A stretch of DNA of 64,000 nucleotides from Ehretia macrophylla (lineage: Eukaryota; Streptophyta; Magnoliopsida; Boraginales; Ehretiaceae). Positions 37,747-48,694 of this stretch are shown piece after piece (the first letter of the stretch is position 1; each line of letters begins with the position of its first letter). The stretch spans positions 20,600,840-20,664,839 of the forward strand of contig CM075767.1 of assembly GCA_037974665.1 (NCBI GenBank), written 5' to 3'. The notes under the pieces are model-generated. The model saw nothing but the letters and a program-made list of their open reading frames with translations. It searched no databases and was not told the origin of the DNA. Both the position numbers and the translations under genes were made by a program.

Positions 37747-40700
37747 CTACCCAGTTGGATTTCTTGGAGTCGTTAGTGATCTAAATTCCTCTTGCACTGA
37801 ATGGGTGGATGAGGAAGAAATTGCGGCGGGAACAAACATTGGCTGCAGAGTTGCAGTAGACATTGCGGCTGTCATTGGTTGGAGAGGATTGAATTGAATT
37901 TGCACTTGGGGTTGTGGAACAAGTCCAGAGGCATATAATCGTGGGCAACTTGCGGCTGCAGATGGCGATGGATAAACTCTCACCGACGGGTGTGGAACCA
38001 AAGGTTCAGGTGACCAAGGCGTACCATGTGTTTGTATCTGGAAATTAATGACAGGGGGTGTCTGGTGCAAAGGACCTACTCCCATGGATATCATCTGGTA
38101 CAATTCTAAAATGTTATCCGAAAGTACTATGCTAAACAAGAAAGGAAATGCTATAACGATGATAGAAGTTACTTGAATTTGACGCTTCATTGCTTCAATG
38201 TATTCAATGGCGTCATCTAGAATATCAGCTTTACCCCTCTGACAAAATATAATTGGAAAACAAAATGAAGTTGAAGTTTAGAAAATAGAAGGAATCTATA
38301 TGAAATGATGCTGCATGCAAGCAATGGATGCATTGTTGTGACTAGTGAACCGGCCTTACACAAATCTCATTCGGTTAACAGAAAACTGGTATCCCAAATT
38401 ATTATATTTACGCATGGAAGGAGATCCTTTGATTAAGGGAAAAAACTTAAAAATGTCCGGTCGTTGGAAAGACTAGGGATGTATGTGAAAGGGACATGTG
38501 GGCCCACAAATACATGGTCTTAATGTAATGATCAGTAAGATTCAATTATCAACTTTTAATTAAAACATGTTTTGGACAAGGATATGTACGCACGTAAAGA
38601 GTGAAAGCACATAATATTTTTAACTTATCACGACAATTTTAATTTTATTTGTTTTTTTTTTTGCCTACGGCTATGATCCGCCTGGACAATCTACTATTTG
38701 GAATAATGGTTACTCAGCAAGCTTAAATCCTCCTTACATGTTTTAACCTTTTGAATTGATAAAAGACCATGAAAACTTGCTCAAGCTCACACCTAGACAT
38801 TGGTGTGTAAAAACTAATTAAGTTAAAAAGTCCTATTTATAAGAAACAAATACAAACACTAACATGATTAGAGTTTTTACCTTCTACAGTATCTCTCCTC
38901 ATTAAACTTTCACTTACATCCAACTATTGGACTTAAATCTAAACCAACAACATCCATCATTTTATCAGAGTAAATGCCATTTTCCCTCATGAGGTTAGTC
39001 ATAAATCCCAAACTTTTCCCCTCTATTTTAAATATTACCCAAATTTTCCCATGACACCCATATGATACCAAACAGATCTCAATACTAAAGGATAATTGTG
39101 TCTTTTTAGTTTTAGACAAAATTAAAAAAAATATTACCCCCTCCACCAAACACCCTCTCTTTCTTGCCACTCTCACTTTGTCTCACCCATGTCTACCAAA
39201 AATATCGAAGTGGTAAATTATTGTAGAGAAAGTAAAATGTTAAGATTCTTTATTTGTCTGTTAATTGATACTGATCGATAAGAATAATTCATGAGTGCAA
39301 TTGTATGCTAATTCTTTGACATGCATGGTTATGAGGATGAAAAAAGATTTCAAGGGATTTAATATTCTTTTATTTACAATTTTCATTCTTTTAGTATCGA
39401 AAATGAAAATTTTGCTTTAGCAATCAACCATCAGCCCCCTTCCAGCCAGGCAAATATTGTATGATAAAGCACTCTCTCTCCTTTCTTTCCCTGGCTCGTT
39501 TGCAACGTTATCGAGATGCTAATGAGTTAAGTTGTGTAGGATTGTTATCAATACTTAACCCTCTTATGAGGCTAATGTAAAATTTACAACAAAACGCTTT
39601 GGTAGCATTTTAATTTTATAGGTTTATTGATGATATCGTATTTAACATTTTTGGCCATGTGAGGCACGACATTTGAGTTGGAAATAAGGGATGTAATTAA
39701 AATCTTGATAGTCATGGAAGTATTTTATTTTTTTAAAATTTGGTCTAAAAATAGAAAGACGCAGTCAACATTAAGTACTAGTCTTGTTTGGTACATATAA
39801 GTGTCATGGGAGTATATGAGAAATATTAAAAATATAGGGGAAGTTTGGGATTTATGACTAAGGTCGTGGGAGAAATGGCATTTACCCTTTTACAATATTT
39901 TTTATTTTAAAAAAGTTTTTTACATTAAAAATTAGCCCTCGTAATTCATTTCCCATGCACATTCAGAAGAGAACAAGAGACTACAATATTATATTATATG
40001 TCATCTGCTCAATCGATAGATGATGCCCTTTACGTTTCCAACACACGAGTACTTTACCCTTTTCCCGATACAGAAAAGTGAGCTTTTGTCCATGATCATC
40101 TTAGTAATTCTCATCAAATAATTTAAATTTTCAAACCAGTGCAAAATATAAAAAAATTTCATTGAAACGATATGGCATGCGTATGCAACCAAATAAACTA
40201 TTATTAGAGTGTTTCATGTTTTGCATAAATGGCTCTGTGGATTATGTAAACAAATTTAGATTGTAACTACTAACCTTATAACATTCGGGCATAAGTTCCT
40301 TGAGAGCTTTCATCTTCTCCCTAATCCGTTCTCTACGTCTCTGTTTAGATGCACGCTAAACAGAAAATGTAAATAAAAAAGTCAGTGTCCGTAATAGGGA
40401 AAAAAAAAAGAAAAAGAAAAGTCAATGGCCATGCTAATTATTCTGCATAACACTAAGCTGAAAAGTTTAGAAAATAAAGAAACTCAATGAAACCAAACTT
40501 TTCAGGTCCTTAAAGGGAACAAAACCTTTTTTTATTACTGATTTTCACCACAGGATCGGCTCTCAAGACATATTTAGGTTGAAAATAATTGTCTTCTATA
40601 TAATATTCTATAGGGTGAGATGTTGATGCTTTGATATGGTGCAATATAGATGTGATATCTCACATCGATCGGAGATAGTTTATATATGTGATTTATAAAT

Positions 40701-42665
40701 ATGTATTGTGGGTATAAAGAATAATTTGGTTAACCATATATTGAAGATAATAAATAATATAATAAACTCCTCTCTAACAACTTAAACTTTTAGATAAGGC
40801 GATCACTTAAATTGATATCAAAGCGTAGGTACTAAAAGGTAATGAGTTCAAAACTCATCGCCACCCATTTAAAACATTGAAATTGTCTAAGTGTAAGACT
40901 CAAAAACAAACTAACTCTACTTGCACTTGCAGGGGCATGTTGAAGATAATAAATAATATAATAAACTATTTTTTAACAGTTTAAACTTTTAAATGAAGTG
41001 GTCACTTAACATTATAATTTTGGACTATTTGATTAGCGGCCTAAGAAATTCTTATACCTATAATACTAGCATCGCTCGCGAACCTGGGGTTCTTTTGGAC
41101 TCAGGGCGTAAGAATAGATGGGTGAACACAATACAATAATTTTTCTAGAAGTTGAAAAATGATTAATCGAATTTTATTTTTCTTATTAGGTTAATGAATA
41201 CTATAAGACGGCCACGATTATTCATCAGTTCTGGTGTTCAATTTAAGCCGAAAATTCTTGAGGAGTGTAACCACGTGCTGTCTCCATCAGTTTTAAGTAA
41301 AATTGAAATTGTACGATTCAATGAAAAACACATATATACACGACCAAGGCCCTAAGGTTGTACTATCATGAGCAGAATAATTCTTTCCATTTAATTTCGA
41401 CCACTGTCCACTTATATATATTTAATAGATTTACATTTCGAAATTGTCCAAAATATTTGCGTACCACAAAAAGATCAATTTTTATCTTTATTTTCATCAC
41501 TGAAATCCCTCTTATTATATGTATGATTAGTTGGCATAGTAAAAATAAAAAGAAAAATTAAAAAATTTATAATTTTAGCATGCCAACTAAAAATCCATGT
41601 AACAAATAGTATTTGGGTGATAAAAAAAGTGTGCTATATTAGCAATGTTTTTTCTTTTTAGAAGGGTAAAAACCATTTTAGTCCTTCAGGTTTGCTCTAA
41701 AAACCAAATTGGTCCCTCAGGTTTGTAAAAAGACTAAAGAGGTCCCTCCAGTTAACTTTTTTTAGTCAAATGTTAACAATCAAAGGGTTGACCGAGTTAA
41801 AAGACCATTATATTCTTAAGCAACATATATTAAAAAAAAATTACAATAAAATTCGAAATCAGTCTAAAAAAAACATAATTCACATAATTCGCGTAGAAAA
41901 AAAAACTAAAAACTAAAAAAATATCAGTTCAAACATAAACAAATTAAAATTAGTAATATATCGTTAAAAATGAACAATCATGATTCATCATCTTCTCTGG
42001 CTGGTACCCTCGCTGCTAATTATGTGGATAATGATTGTTCATTTTTTAACGATATATTACTGACTTTAATTTGTTTATGTTTGAACGAATATTTTTTAGT
42101 TTTTGATTTTTTTTCCTGCACAAATGATGTGCATTATATTTTTTTAGACTGATTTAGACTTTTATTGTAATTTTCTTTTATAATATATGTTGCCTAAGGA
42201 TATAATGGTCTTTTAACTCAGTCAACTCTTTGACTATTAACATTTGGCTAACAAAAGTTAATTGGAGGGACTTCTTTAATCTTTTTACAAACCTGAGGGA
42301 CTAATTTGATCTTTAGAATAAATCTTAGGGACTAAAATGATTTTTGCCCCTTTTTTAGAAATACTCACCGTCCTTTCAGGCTGTGCACGCTCCAACTTCT
42401 CACGTTTTCTCTTTCTCCCACTTGATTCTCCCACCTTCATTTTATCCTGAGTTATGATGCTAGTCGTGGCTTGATTTGCTCGTGCGGCTTGAAGCGTAGC
42501 ATTAGACAGGACATGGGACATGTCTGGACAACGAGCTATTTCAGTTGCACCTAAATTTAGTGAAGAAGGTAAAGTAACATTTATATGAGTTGATGTCAAT
42601 TGCTGTTCATAAGGATCAATTTCAGGTGTTGAACCTAAATTCCATTTTGGCTGCTGCTCGCTCAT
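37747..42665 (-). CDS. bHLH transcription factor, PIF/UNE10-like group, atypical basic region
   Basis: Four exons on the minus strand: 42665-42369, 40355-40275, 38238-38173 and 38094-37747. Introns are GT-AG and all phase 0, and the product is 263 residues. Exon 2 (81 nt) and exon 3 (66 nt) carry the bHLH domain (about residues 99-150), with the exon boundary before MISMG exactly as in PIF-type genes. Helix 2 matches the family (ILDDAIEYIEAMKRQIQ). In the basic region the PIF-type H-x3-E-x3-R is T99-x3-K103-x3-R107, so the His and Glu that read the E-box are absent while many Arg/Lys remain. The N-terminal 98 residues have no motif I recognise. The C-terminus is Pro/Ser/Gln-rich. It is probably nuclear and may act mainly by dimerising or with altered DNA specificity (inference). 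Short for a PIF. Introns 1 and 2 are about 2 kb each and full of transposons. Confidence 0.88.
38095..38172 (-). other. 78-nt in-frame intron 3 of the bHLH gene
   Basis: GTAACT...GTACCAG, 78 nt, a multiple of three and open throughout. If retained, it would add 26 residues, mostly hydrophobic in the first half, immediately after helix 2 of the bHLH domain. The spliced form restores the usual Q|MxSMG junction, so splicing is the expected state. Confidence 0.75.
38968..39887. mobile_element. long-TIR (Mutator-like) nonautonomous element in bHLH intron 2
   Basis: The left arm, from GAGTAAATGCCATTTTCCC, and the right arm, ending GGGAGAAATGGCATTTACCC, are inverted copies over about 120 bp. Both carry TTAGTCATAAATCCCAAACTT and CCCATGACAC. 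The flanks TTTTATCAG and TTTTACAAT could be a decayed 9-bp duplication. The interior (about 39080-39775) has no recognisable transposase. Confidence 0.65.
40651..40738 (+). repeat. fragment of a short LTR family also present at 62237-62419
   Basis: TGTGATATCTCACATCGATC, then GTATTGTGGGTATAAAGAAT, then TTGGTTAACCATAT matches, in the same order, the reverse complement of 62310-62419. It is cut at the right where the TRIM at 40739 begins. Confidence 0.6.
40739..41011 (+). mobile_element. TRIM retroelement in bHLH intron 1
   Basis: Two direct repeats of about 73 bp (40739-40811 and 40938-41011, containing TTGAAGATAATAAATAATAT and ending near GATCACTTAA / GTCACTTAACA) flank 126 bp. A primer-binding-site-like TGATATCAAAGC follows the left repeat at 40813, and an AGGGGCA purine run precedes the right one. 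This layout is diagnostic of a TRIM. It is antisense to the host gene and noncoding. Confidence 0.8.
41664..42351. mobile_element. Mutator-like foldback MITE next to the bHLH exon 1 splice donor
   Basis: 688 bp. The ends GGGTAAAAACCATTTTAGTC and CTAAAATGATTTTTGCCCC are inverted, and homology continues through both arms to a small central loop near 41985-42035, so almost the whole element is an inverted repeat. A 9-bp target duplication TTTTTAGAA flanks it (41655-41663 and 42352-42360), as expected for Mutator-like elements. The right duplication ends 8 nt from the intron 1 donor. Confidence 0.88.
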
Positions 42666-42732
42666 CTTAATGATTGATAAGAATCTAAGATCATAAATGC
42701 AAAAGATATCAGGATTCGCATGTCTATTGCTC

Positions 42733-42744
42733 TATATATATAGA
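42733..42744 (-). promoter_or_regulatory. TATA-box candidate of the bHLH gene
   Basis: On the minus strand CTATATATATAGA lies about 70 nt upstream of the start codon at 42665, the expected spacing for a short leader. No specific light or hormone element could be assigned with confidence. Confidence 0.5.
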
Positions 42745-43030
42745 TGGACTTAGAAAACGAAAAAAATAGGAAAATGACGATTGATTTCTTTGACATTTCA
42801 CGGCGGCGAATTTGGTTCTACTTGCAATACGAAAAAGGAGTTATTTGGCAGGTCACACTATCAACCTAAAGTTTTCGACCAAAATAAAAAAAAACCTAAA
42901 GTTGAATTTTGGACCACTATTTATCGGCTAATGCGAAGGTTTCTTCCCCTCTAGTCCAAAATTATGTCATTATTTTAAATCAATTGGTACTTCTAGTGTG
43001 TAGCACCCAACTTTCCTCTTCCTCTTTTAA

Positions 43031-43895
43031 TGTTACAATATAACTTTTTACATCGAAAAATCAAAAACTCTAAGACCACCTTATTAGATTTTGTGCTACT
43101 CAATTTGACACCAATTGGTTTTAAGATAGAATTTTAGTTATCTTAAGGGCATCCTCAATGGAGTCTTCAAATGCAAAACTTTCCTAATTTAGGTATTTTT
43201 AGAGACTCTAGTCTCTAAAAATAACACTATTCATGATAAAAGTACGTGGGGTCTACCACTTTTGCCTTAAAAGATGCCAAAATAGAGACCCAGTCTCTAT
43301 TTTCTTCCACAAATTTGTTGAAAAAAATAGAGATTGGGTCTCTATATTGGCATCTTTTAAGTCAAAAGTGATGGACCCCACGTACTTTTGTCATGAATAG
43401 TGTTGTTTTTAGAGACTGGGGTCTCTAAAAATACCCAAATTAGAAAAGTTTTGCATTTTAGAGACTCCATTGAGGATAGCCTAACATGGTATCAGAGTTG
43501 GGCTCTTAGTCCAGTCATATTCATTTGCGTGCGACTCATCTTAAATCAAGTCCACTAGTGTTCAATCTTTCGCGTGTGTCATTTTCCACGCATCTTCAAT
43601 CTACCATGTGTATTCAATCTTCTATGTTTGACCCGTCTCAAAAAATTAGGTCCACATGTTCTTCAATCTACCACATATGTTCAATATTCTAAGTGTGACC
43701 CTTTTCAAAAATAGGTCCACGCGTGTTCAATTTTTCACGTGTGACTCCTATCAAATCTAGTCACATGTGAGGGGGAGTGTTAGAATATAACTTCTCACAT
43801 CGAAAAATAAAAAACTCTAAGACTACTTTATAAGATCTTGAATTACTCGATCTGACACCAATTGGTTTTAAGATGAAATCTTAGTTATCTTAACA
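43031..43895 (+). mobile_element. TRIM retroelement with a MITE inside its 5' LTR
   Basis: The LTRs are 118 bp: TGTTACAATATAAC...ATCTTAACA (43031-43486 with the MITE removed) and TGTTAGAATATAAC...ATCTTAACA (43778-43895). TGGTATCAGAG follows the left LTR directly (43487), and GTGAGGGGGAG precedes the right LTR. The interior is about 290 bp, noncoding, with repeated TTCAATCTNCCACGTGT-like blocks. The flanks TTTAA and CTTAA are a near-matching 5-bp duplication. Confidence 0.88.
43147..43481. mobile_element. PIF/Harbinger-type foldback MITE nested in the TRIM LTR
   Basis: 335 bp with ends GGGCATCCTCAATGGAGTC and GACTCCATTGAGGATAGCC and a TAA duplication on both sides (43144-43146 and 43482-43484). 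The arms are nearly complementary along their whole length, meeting near AAATTTGTTGAAAAA (about 43310). Removing it restores a 118-bp LTR equal to its partner. Confidence 0.88.
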
Positions 43896-44365
43896 CTTAA
43901 TTCGTTTTTCCTTATTTTTTTTCTCTTTCTTTCGTATTTGTTACTTTTGTATATATTTTGTTTAAACTTTTGTTGGTTTTAGCCTTTTTTGTTATGGGCT
44001 TGGTTGTGATTTTGTGTGTATAGGTTGTCACCAGTGTATGCCTTTACTCTTTTTACTCAACTATTGTTGCTGCTTCTGTCCTCACTTTAGTTGGCACAAT
44101 TATTAAATATTTAAAAGTATTTCATGTGAATTTAAAAATTGAAACTAACGTATTTAACCAAATTTTTGAAGAGCTTTTAGGTGAAAAAAAAAGCTAAAAA
44201 AAGATAAAAGGTAAGAATTTCAAAATCATAACTTTTCGAAATAGCTTTTTGCAAAGCTGTTTTGATATCATGCACGAAACTGTTTTTTTTTTTTTTTTCA
44301 AAGATATCCCTCTATATTTTTTGAAGCCTTACATTGGCGTCAAAACAATTCATTGACAGAGCCAA
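43896..44365. other. unannotated AT-rich spacer
   Basis: No gene. A stretch near 44100-44330 (AAAAGTATTTCATGTGAATTT, GCTTTTTGCAAAGCTG) loosely resembles the interior of the Tourist-like MITEs at 25257 and 36358 and may be a decayed relative. Confidence 0.35.
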
Positions 44366-45010
44366 TTGCACTTCTTGTCATCTTGTTGTGAATCTAGAGA
44401 CTATTTGTTCTTTGAGTGCAGCTTTACAAAACGTATTTGGAAGGGTAGTTTGACTTGTAGTTTGAATTTATTTTTTACTACCTTTGACTTCTTTATATTT
44501 TTTGGCCTTTTTATTGCAGGTAACAGGGATATCAAAAGTTACATGTTTTGGATCATGTTCTATGTTTGTGTCTATCACATCTGCGCTAAAAGAAATGGAC
44601 GTATATTCAGACTTAAATCCCATACTGAGGAACAAATTCTTGAGAAAATTCATTCAGATGTGTTATTAACGACTCAAGGAGAAATATGATTTACTACCAC
44701 AAGCATTAATAGATATTTTGCTAATAGAGTTCACTTGAACATTTAGTAGTTGTGATTGTTTACTCTTTGTTCTCATTTGTTTGATGATCCCTAGTAGGCT
44801 CCTTGATGATATATGGCTTCGGGCAATCGACTTTCTTTGGCATTGATTGCCGGTCTTGCTTTGAGCTTGTGATTAGGTTAATTTGGGTTGCTTTGTCGCC
44901 AATTGAGGTTTTGGTTATGCTTCAATGGGGTTGGTTTGCTATCAACTTTTTTTATTTGTACAAACTCTTGTATTTTCTTTCTTTATGAATCAATTTTTTT
45001 CTACTTTATA
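44366..45010 (+). pseudogene. LINE (L1-type) 3' remnant with a reverse-transcriptase zinc-binding relic
   Basis: A 107-codon open stretch (44366-44689) contains a YLFFECSFTKRIW segment, followed by WIMFYVCVYHICAKRNGRIF. These match the C-x..LFFEC-x3-IW and W..Y.IW..RN.RIF pattern of the zinc-binding domain at the C-terminus of plant L1 ORF2 proteins. The following 300 bp (GGGTTGGTTTGCTATCAAC, then TTGTATTTTCTTTCTTTATG) look like a LINE 3' end. Everything upstream of the zinc-binding region (endonuclease, RT core) is absent, as expected for a 5'-truncated LINE copy. It is not a functional gene. Confidence 0.6.
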
Positions 45011-45388
45011 GAAAAAAATTATATAAAAAAATTATGCATGAGAGTCCATGCTAACCCTGGGGTCCAGCCTCCACCACTATTAGGAACTGATAAACTTTTA
45101 GAGCATAATAAAAGGACTCGCCTTTTAAATATTATCCATGTAACAAAATTTAACCAAATTATTTAGTGATAGTCACAAGAAGGACTTAATTATTAGGATG
45201 GGCCTAAAGTATGTAACGACAAAGAGATATTAAGATCGAAATAGCACTTTCAAAGTCTAATCATAAAATTTAAAATTATTCATATGCTACAAACTGTGTT
45301 TTCTTGAATCCATTTTGTAAGGCTAGTTTATCACTTGATAAGGGTTGAAAACATCCTTAATTCAGCTTGAGATTAGTTCCGAAAGTGT

Positions 45389-46249
45389 TTAACCTGCAAA
45401 ACAAAGGTCCTTAGGGTAACCCTCAGGGACCCACTCCGAGGCTCAAGTTAGTCATAGGGCCCAAAATACACATAAGACTGCATATAAGTAAGAAAGAATA
45501 AAGCCATAAGAGAGAGGGAGCATTTTAGGGGGTATCTACTCTAGAACTGAATGACTTACCTACCTTTGAGTTGGTCACATATTTATAGAAACTCATGTAG
45601 TCCACAGACTGCCACGTGTTTCGACGTGGTCGAAGCCTTTTGAGATGTCACCGGGTTGGTATTTTATGATAGTCCAGGCCTCAAAAGATATCCTCAGCTC
45701 AAGACAAATACAACTTGGGTCAGGACGTGTCCTGTCAACAAGTGAGGTCAGGCCGATTTTACTCGAGTCGAAGGCCCGGGCTTCGCACCACTCAAATTCT
45801 AGGGTTAATTTTATCTATTCACATCGAGTTTAATTTCACCTACATCATTAGCCCCCTATGATTTCCTGAGCTCTGTAAGAGGTCAGGGAATCGCTTATTA
45901 ACATGTTATTGCTTCTTTTGATGCATTTTCTTAATAACCGTCTGGTCTCTAAAAGCATAGACTGCATGTCTACGGGCGGCTGAAAGACCCGGCTCTACTT
46001 TACTCTCTAACTCTTGGCCTGATTTAACTGGTATATCAATTCTCAGCTTAGGCTTGCCGATATCCGGAGTGAGTACAATCAATAGGTTTGATCTCATCTC
46101 CTCAGCTTACCAAAGTAACTACAACTTAGCAGTTTATTCATCTTTTGAGGCACGTAAAGGCCTATCAGGTGGGGAAATAAGAATCCCAATGATCTAATCC
46201 TCGAATTGCAGGTTTTCGAGGTCCAACCTCAGACTCGGTGTTTACAGGT
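45389..46249 (-). repeat. probable Gypsy-type LTR (reverse orientation)
   Basis: The outer ends TGTTTAACCTG and GGTGTTTACA give, on the minus strand, TGTAAACACC...GGTTAAACA. A minus-strand TATA-like TTTCTATAAATATGTG lies near 45585. The sequence is noncoding and moderately GC-rich compared with its surroundings. No target duplication was found, and the partner LTR was not identified, so the boundaries are provisional. Confidence 0.35.
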
Positions 46250-47292
46250 GGTTATCGATGCCGTAGAAACAAATGCTAAACACTCGAGCCAATTTTGTTA
46301 AAGACATTCTGCTAAAGTGTACTAGTGGTGGGAAAAGGCTGAGGAAAGGTATCAAGACCTTGTATTTCAACAAAGGACTCCTCTATTCTGGTAGGAGCTT
46401 GACAGCTTTAATGCCTTGCCCAAATGGGCTTCATGTTGTTCAATGCTCGTCGCAGCTCCTCTAGGAAATAATGTTCGCCTCTTACTTAATAGTTCAATCC
46501 CTATTCTTAGGTTCGAACCTTTGCTATGGCTCGGTTTGGATTTATGCCAAAGCTCGAGCTTAGTCATACTCGTGTTTTACCTTAGCTTTCCCTGAGTTTG
46601 GGGATTCATTTCGGTTCTGCTAAGCTCCTCGGTCTTAGCTCTCCCGAGCTTGACTTTGGTATTTCAAGTTTAATTTGTCTTTTTCACTGGCTCGTGCCCG
46701 GCTCTTCTCGTGCTAAACCCGAGTCTGCTTGAGTCTAGTCACATTCTCCGAGATTAATCCTAAACCTTGTTAAATGACAGAATTCGAGCTTGTTTCCCCC
46801 ATGTTTGGGTTCGATTGCCACTTAAGCCTCACCCTTATCTTAGGAGAATTCTTTTTGACTAGAGGTTATGGACTCATTGGGGTCCAAATAGTGACTTATC
46901 CGAACTTACTTTCAGCCTCAAGAGGGTTTGTGGGGCTCTAGTGACTTCTTCGACCATTATATAGGCTCACTCAAAGTTCAACTTCGGTTTTCTACGACTT
47001 GACCGGACTTGGGGTTTAGCTCTAATGGCCCAGAGTTCCACTTTAATAGCCTTAGGCCTTTAAAGAGCCTGAACTTGGCTTCATTTAGCTTAGGTCAGAC
47101 GATCGCTTTTTCATTTAATCTCGGGGTTGGATAATCCGCGATTTTAATGACCTCAGGGTTGGATGACCCTTGTTCAATTGCAAATGGCCTCGGGGTTGGA
47201 TGTCCCCGAGATCGACTATCATGGCCTCGAACTTTTATGACTCACGTGTGGATTCCACGTATCTTTGATTTTTTGAATCTTTTAATCGTCAC
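46250..47292. other. noncoding retroelement-like region, left part
   Basis: Sequence rich in CTCGG, GAGCTTG and GGGGTTGGAT motifs, unlike the AT-rich host DNA. A CCTCGGGGTTGGAT-like block recurs near 47125, 47153 and 47189. No coding domain is seen. The region probably belongs to a decayed Gypsy-type element, continues after the insertion at 47293-49913, and may end at the LTR at 50711. Confidence 0.4.
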
Positions 47293-48511
47293 TATAACAC
47301 TCTACAATTTTAGGCTATGAATGTTACTCTTTTAAAATAAGAAGCCTTTGACTATTATAGTTACAGGATTATCATAAATTTTAATTTGTTGATTATGGGC
47401 AAACTTGAAGCCTAAAAATTAGGGACACTAATTGACTGGGTCAGTGTATATCTAGTTATAAAAGAAAAGAAGAAAACGTGGATGTTGCATTCAAGGAAAT
47501 AAAACTAGTTATGACTTAGTGCCTAATTAGTAAGAATAAATCATGACACTATTAGCATGTAGATTAGGGGCTTAAAAATAGGAACAAAATCGGGGCCTGT
47601 TAGTTTGAACTAATTTCTTTGTTAGTTATTTACTATATAAGATTCAGTATAAGACTTGTAAGCATATAAAATTATATACATTCTCAATAGCTTTTGTTTC
47701 TACTATTGCGACAACAGAGAATAAACAAACTTTAACTTGATCAATTTTTTTCTGCCTTTTGGATGATTTAGAGTTTATAGAAAAGTCAAGTAAGTAGAAT
47801 ATACCATTTTCCTTCATACCCCATTTGTTCATCTGCAATTATCGCTTGATTCGTTATGATTATGATATCCTTTCATAATTTTTATTTCGTATCGATTCTT
47901 TTGATAAGCTAAATATGAGTCATTGATATTTCGAGTTCTGCGAACTATGGAAGTTGTGTATAGAATCCTAGACAGTTGGGAGTTAATAAACCGCCATATG
48001 TTATTGACTGTGTGTTATGAATTAAGAATTTTATGTGTGTTGCTAAGCAGCCACAACTTGTATATGTTTGTTAGAGTTTGATAATATTGTCAATGTCCTA
48101 TTATTTGTTGTCTTTGAGCCCCACATTTCCTTAGGGTATATTTTACTTATTGAGCATTGTGTCGCTCACTCATCTATTTCTTATCTTGCAGATGATACAT
48201 ATTATTTGGGTTTTATTTTGCTAGATTTTACAAGAAAGATGGACAAGAGCAGAATGTTAAGAATAAATCTTGTATTTTAGTGTAAATATTTAGATATTTA
48301 TTTTGGAGTTTTTGACATGTAATTTGAGGTTTAATAATTTTTCCATGCAATTAGAGGAATAATATTTATTTGATTATTCATTTATATTATTTAATTGATT
48401 CGTAGTTTATTGTATTGAGGATTTAGAGCCTTGCGAGCTTAGGAAGTTATTCTTCTTAGGTTCACGACGGTCTAGTCTCCGGATTTGCCCGTCGAATTTG
48501 GGGGCGTGACA
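47293..48511 (+). repeat. 5' LTR of the emptied element
   Basis: 1,219 bp. It starts TATAACACTC where the partner starts TGTAGCACCC, and ends GGCGTGACA. A TATA-like ACTATATAAGATTC lies near 47630 and is conserved in the partner near 49034. Confidence 0.85.
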
Positions 48512-48694
48512 AGATGGTATCAGAGCCAGGTTTTATCATATGAGGCCTTAGTGGGTTGAGTAACTACAGTTTTGTTGTGCATGTGAATGGTTAGACTTAT
48601 ACTTAATGTTCTTTAGAGTTTTGATTTGTGATTTTAGAATTTTTATTTGAGTGATTAAGTTTTGAGGACGAAACTTTAACTAAGGGGGGAAGGA

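Noticed and set aside
43490-43780. Repeated TTCAATC/CACGTGT blocks as a tandem array or CRISPR-like repeat
   Set aside because: They are degenerate internal repeats of a TRIM retroelement, with LTRs, primer site and purine tract on either side; the host is a plant.
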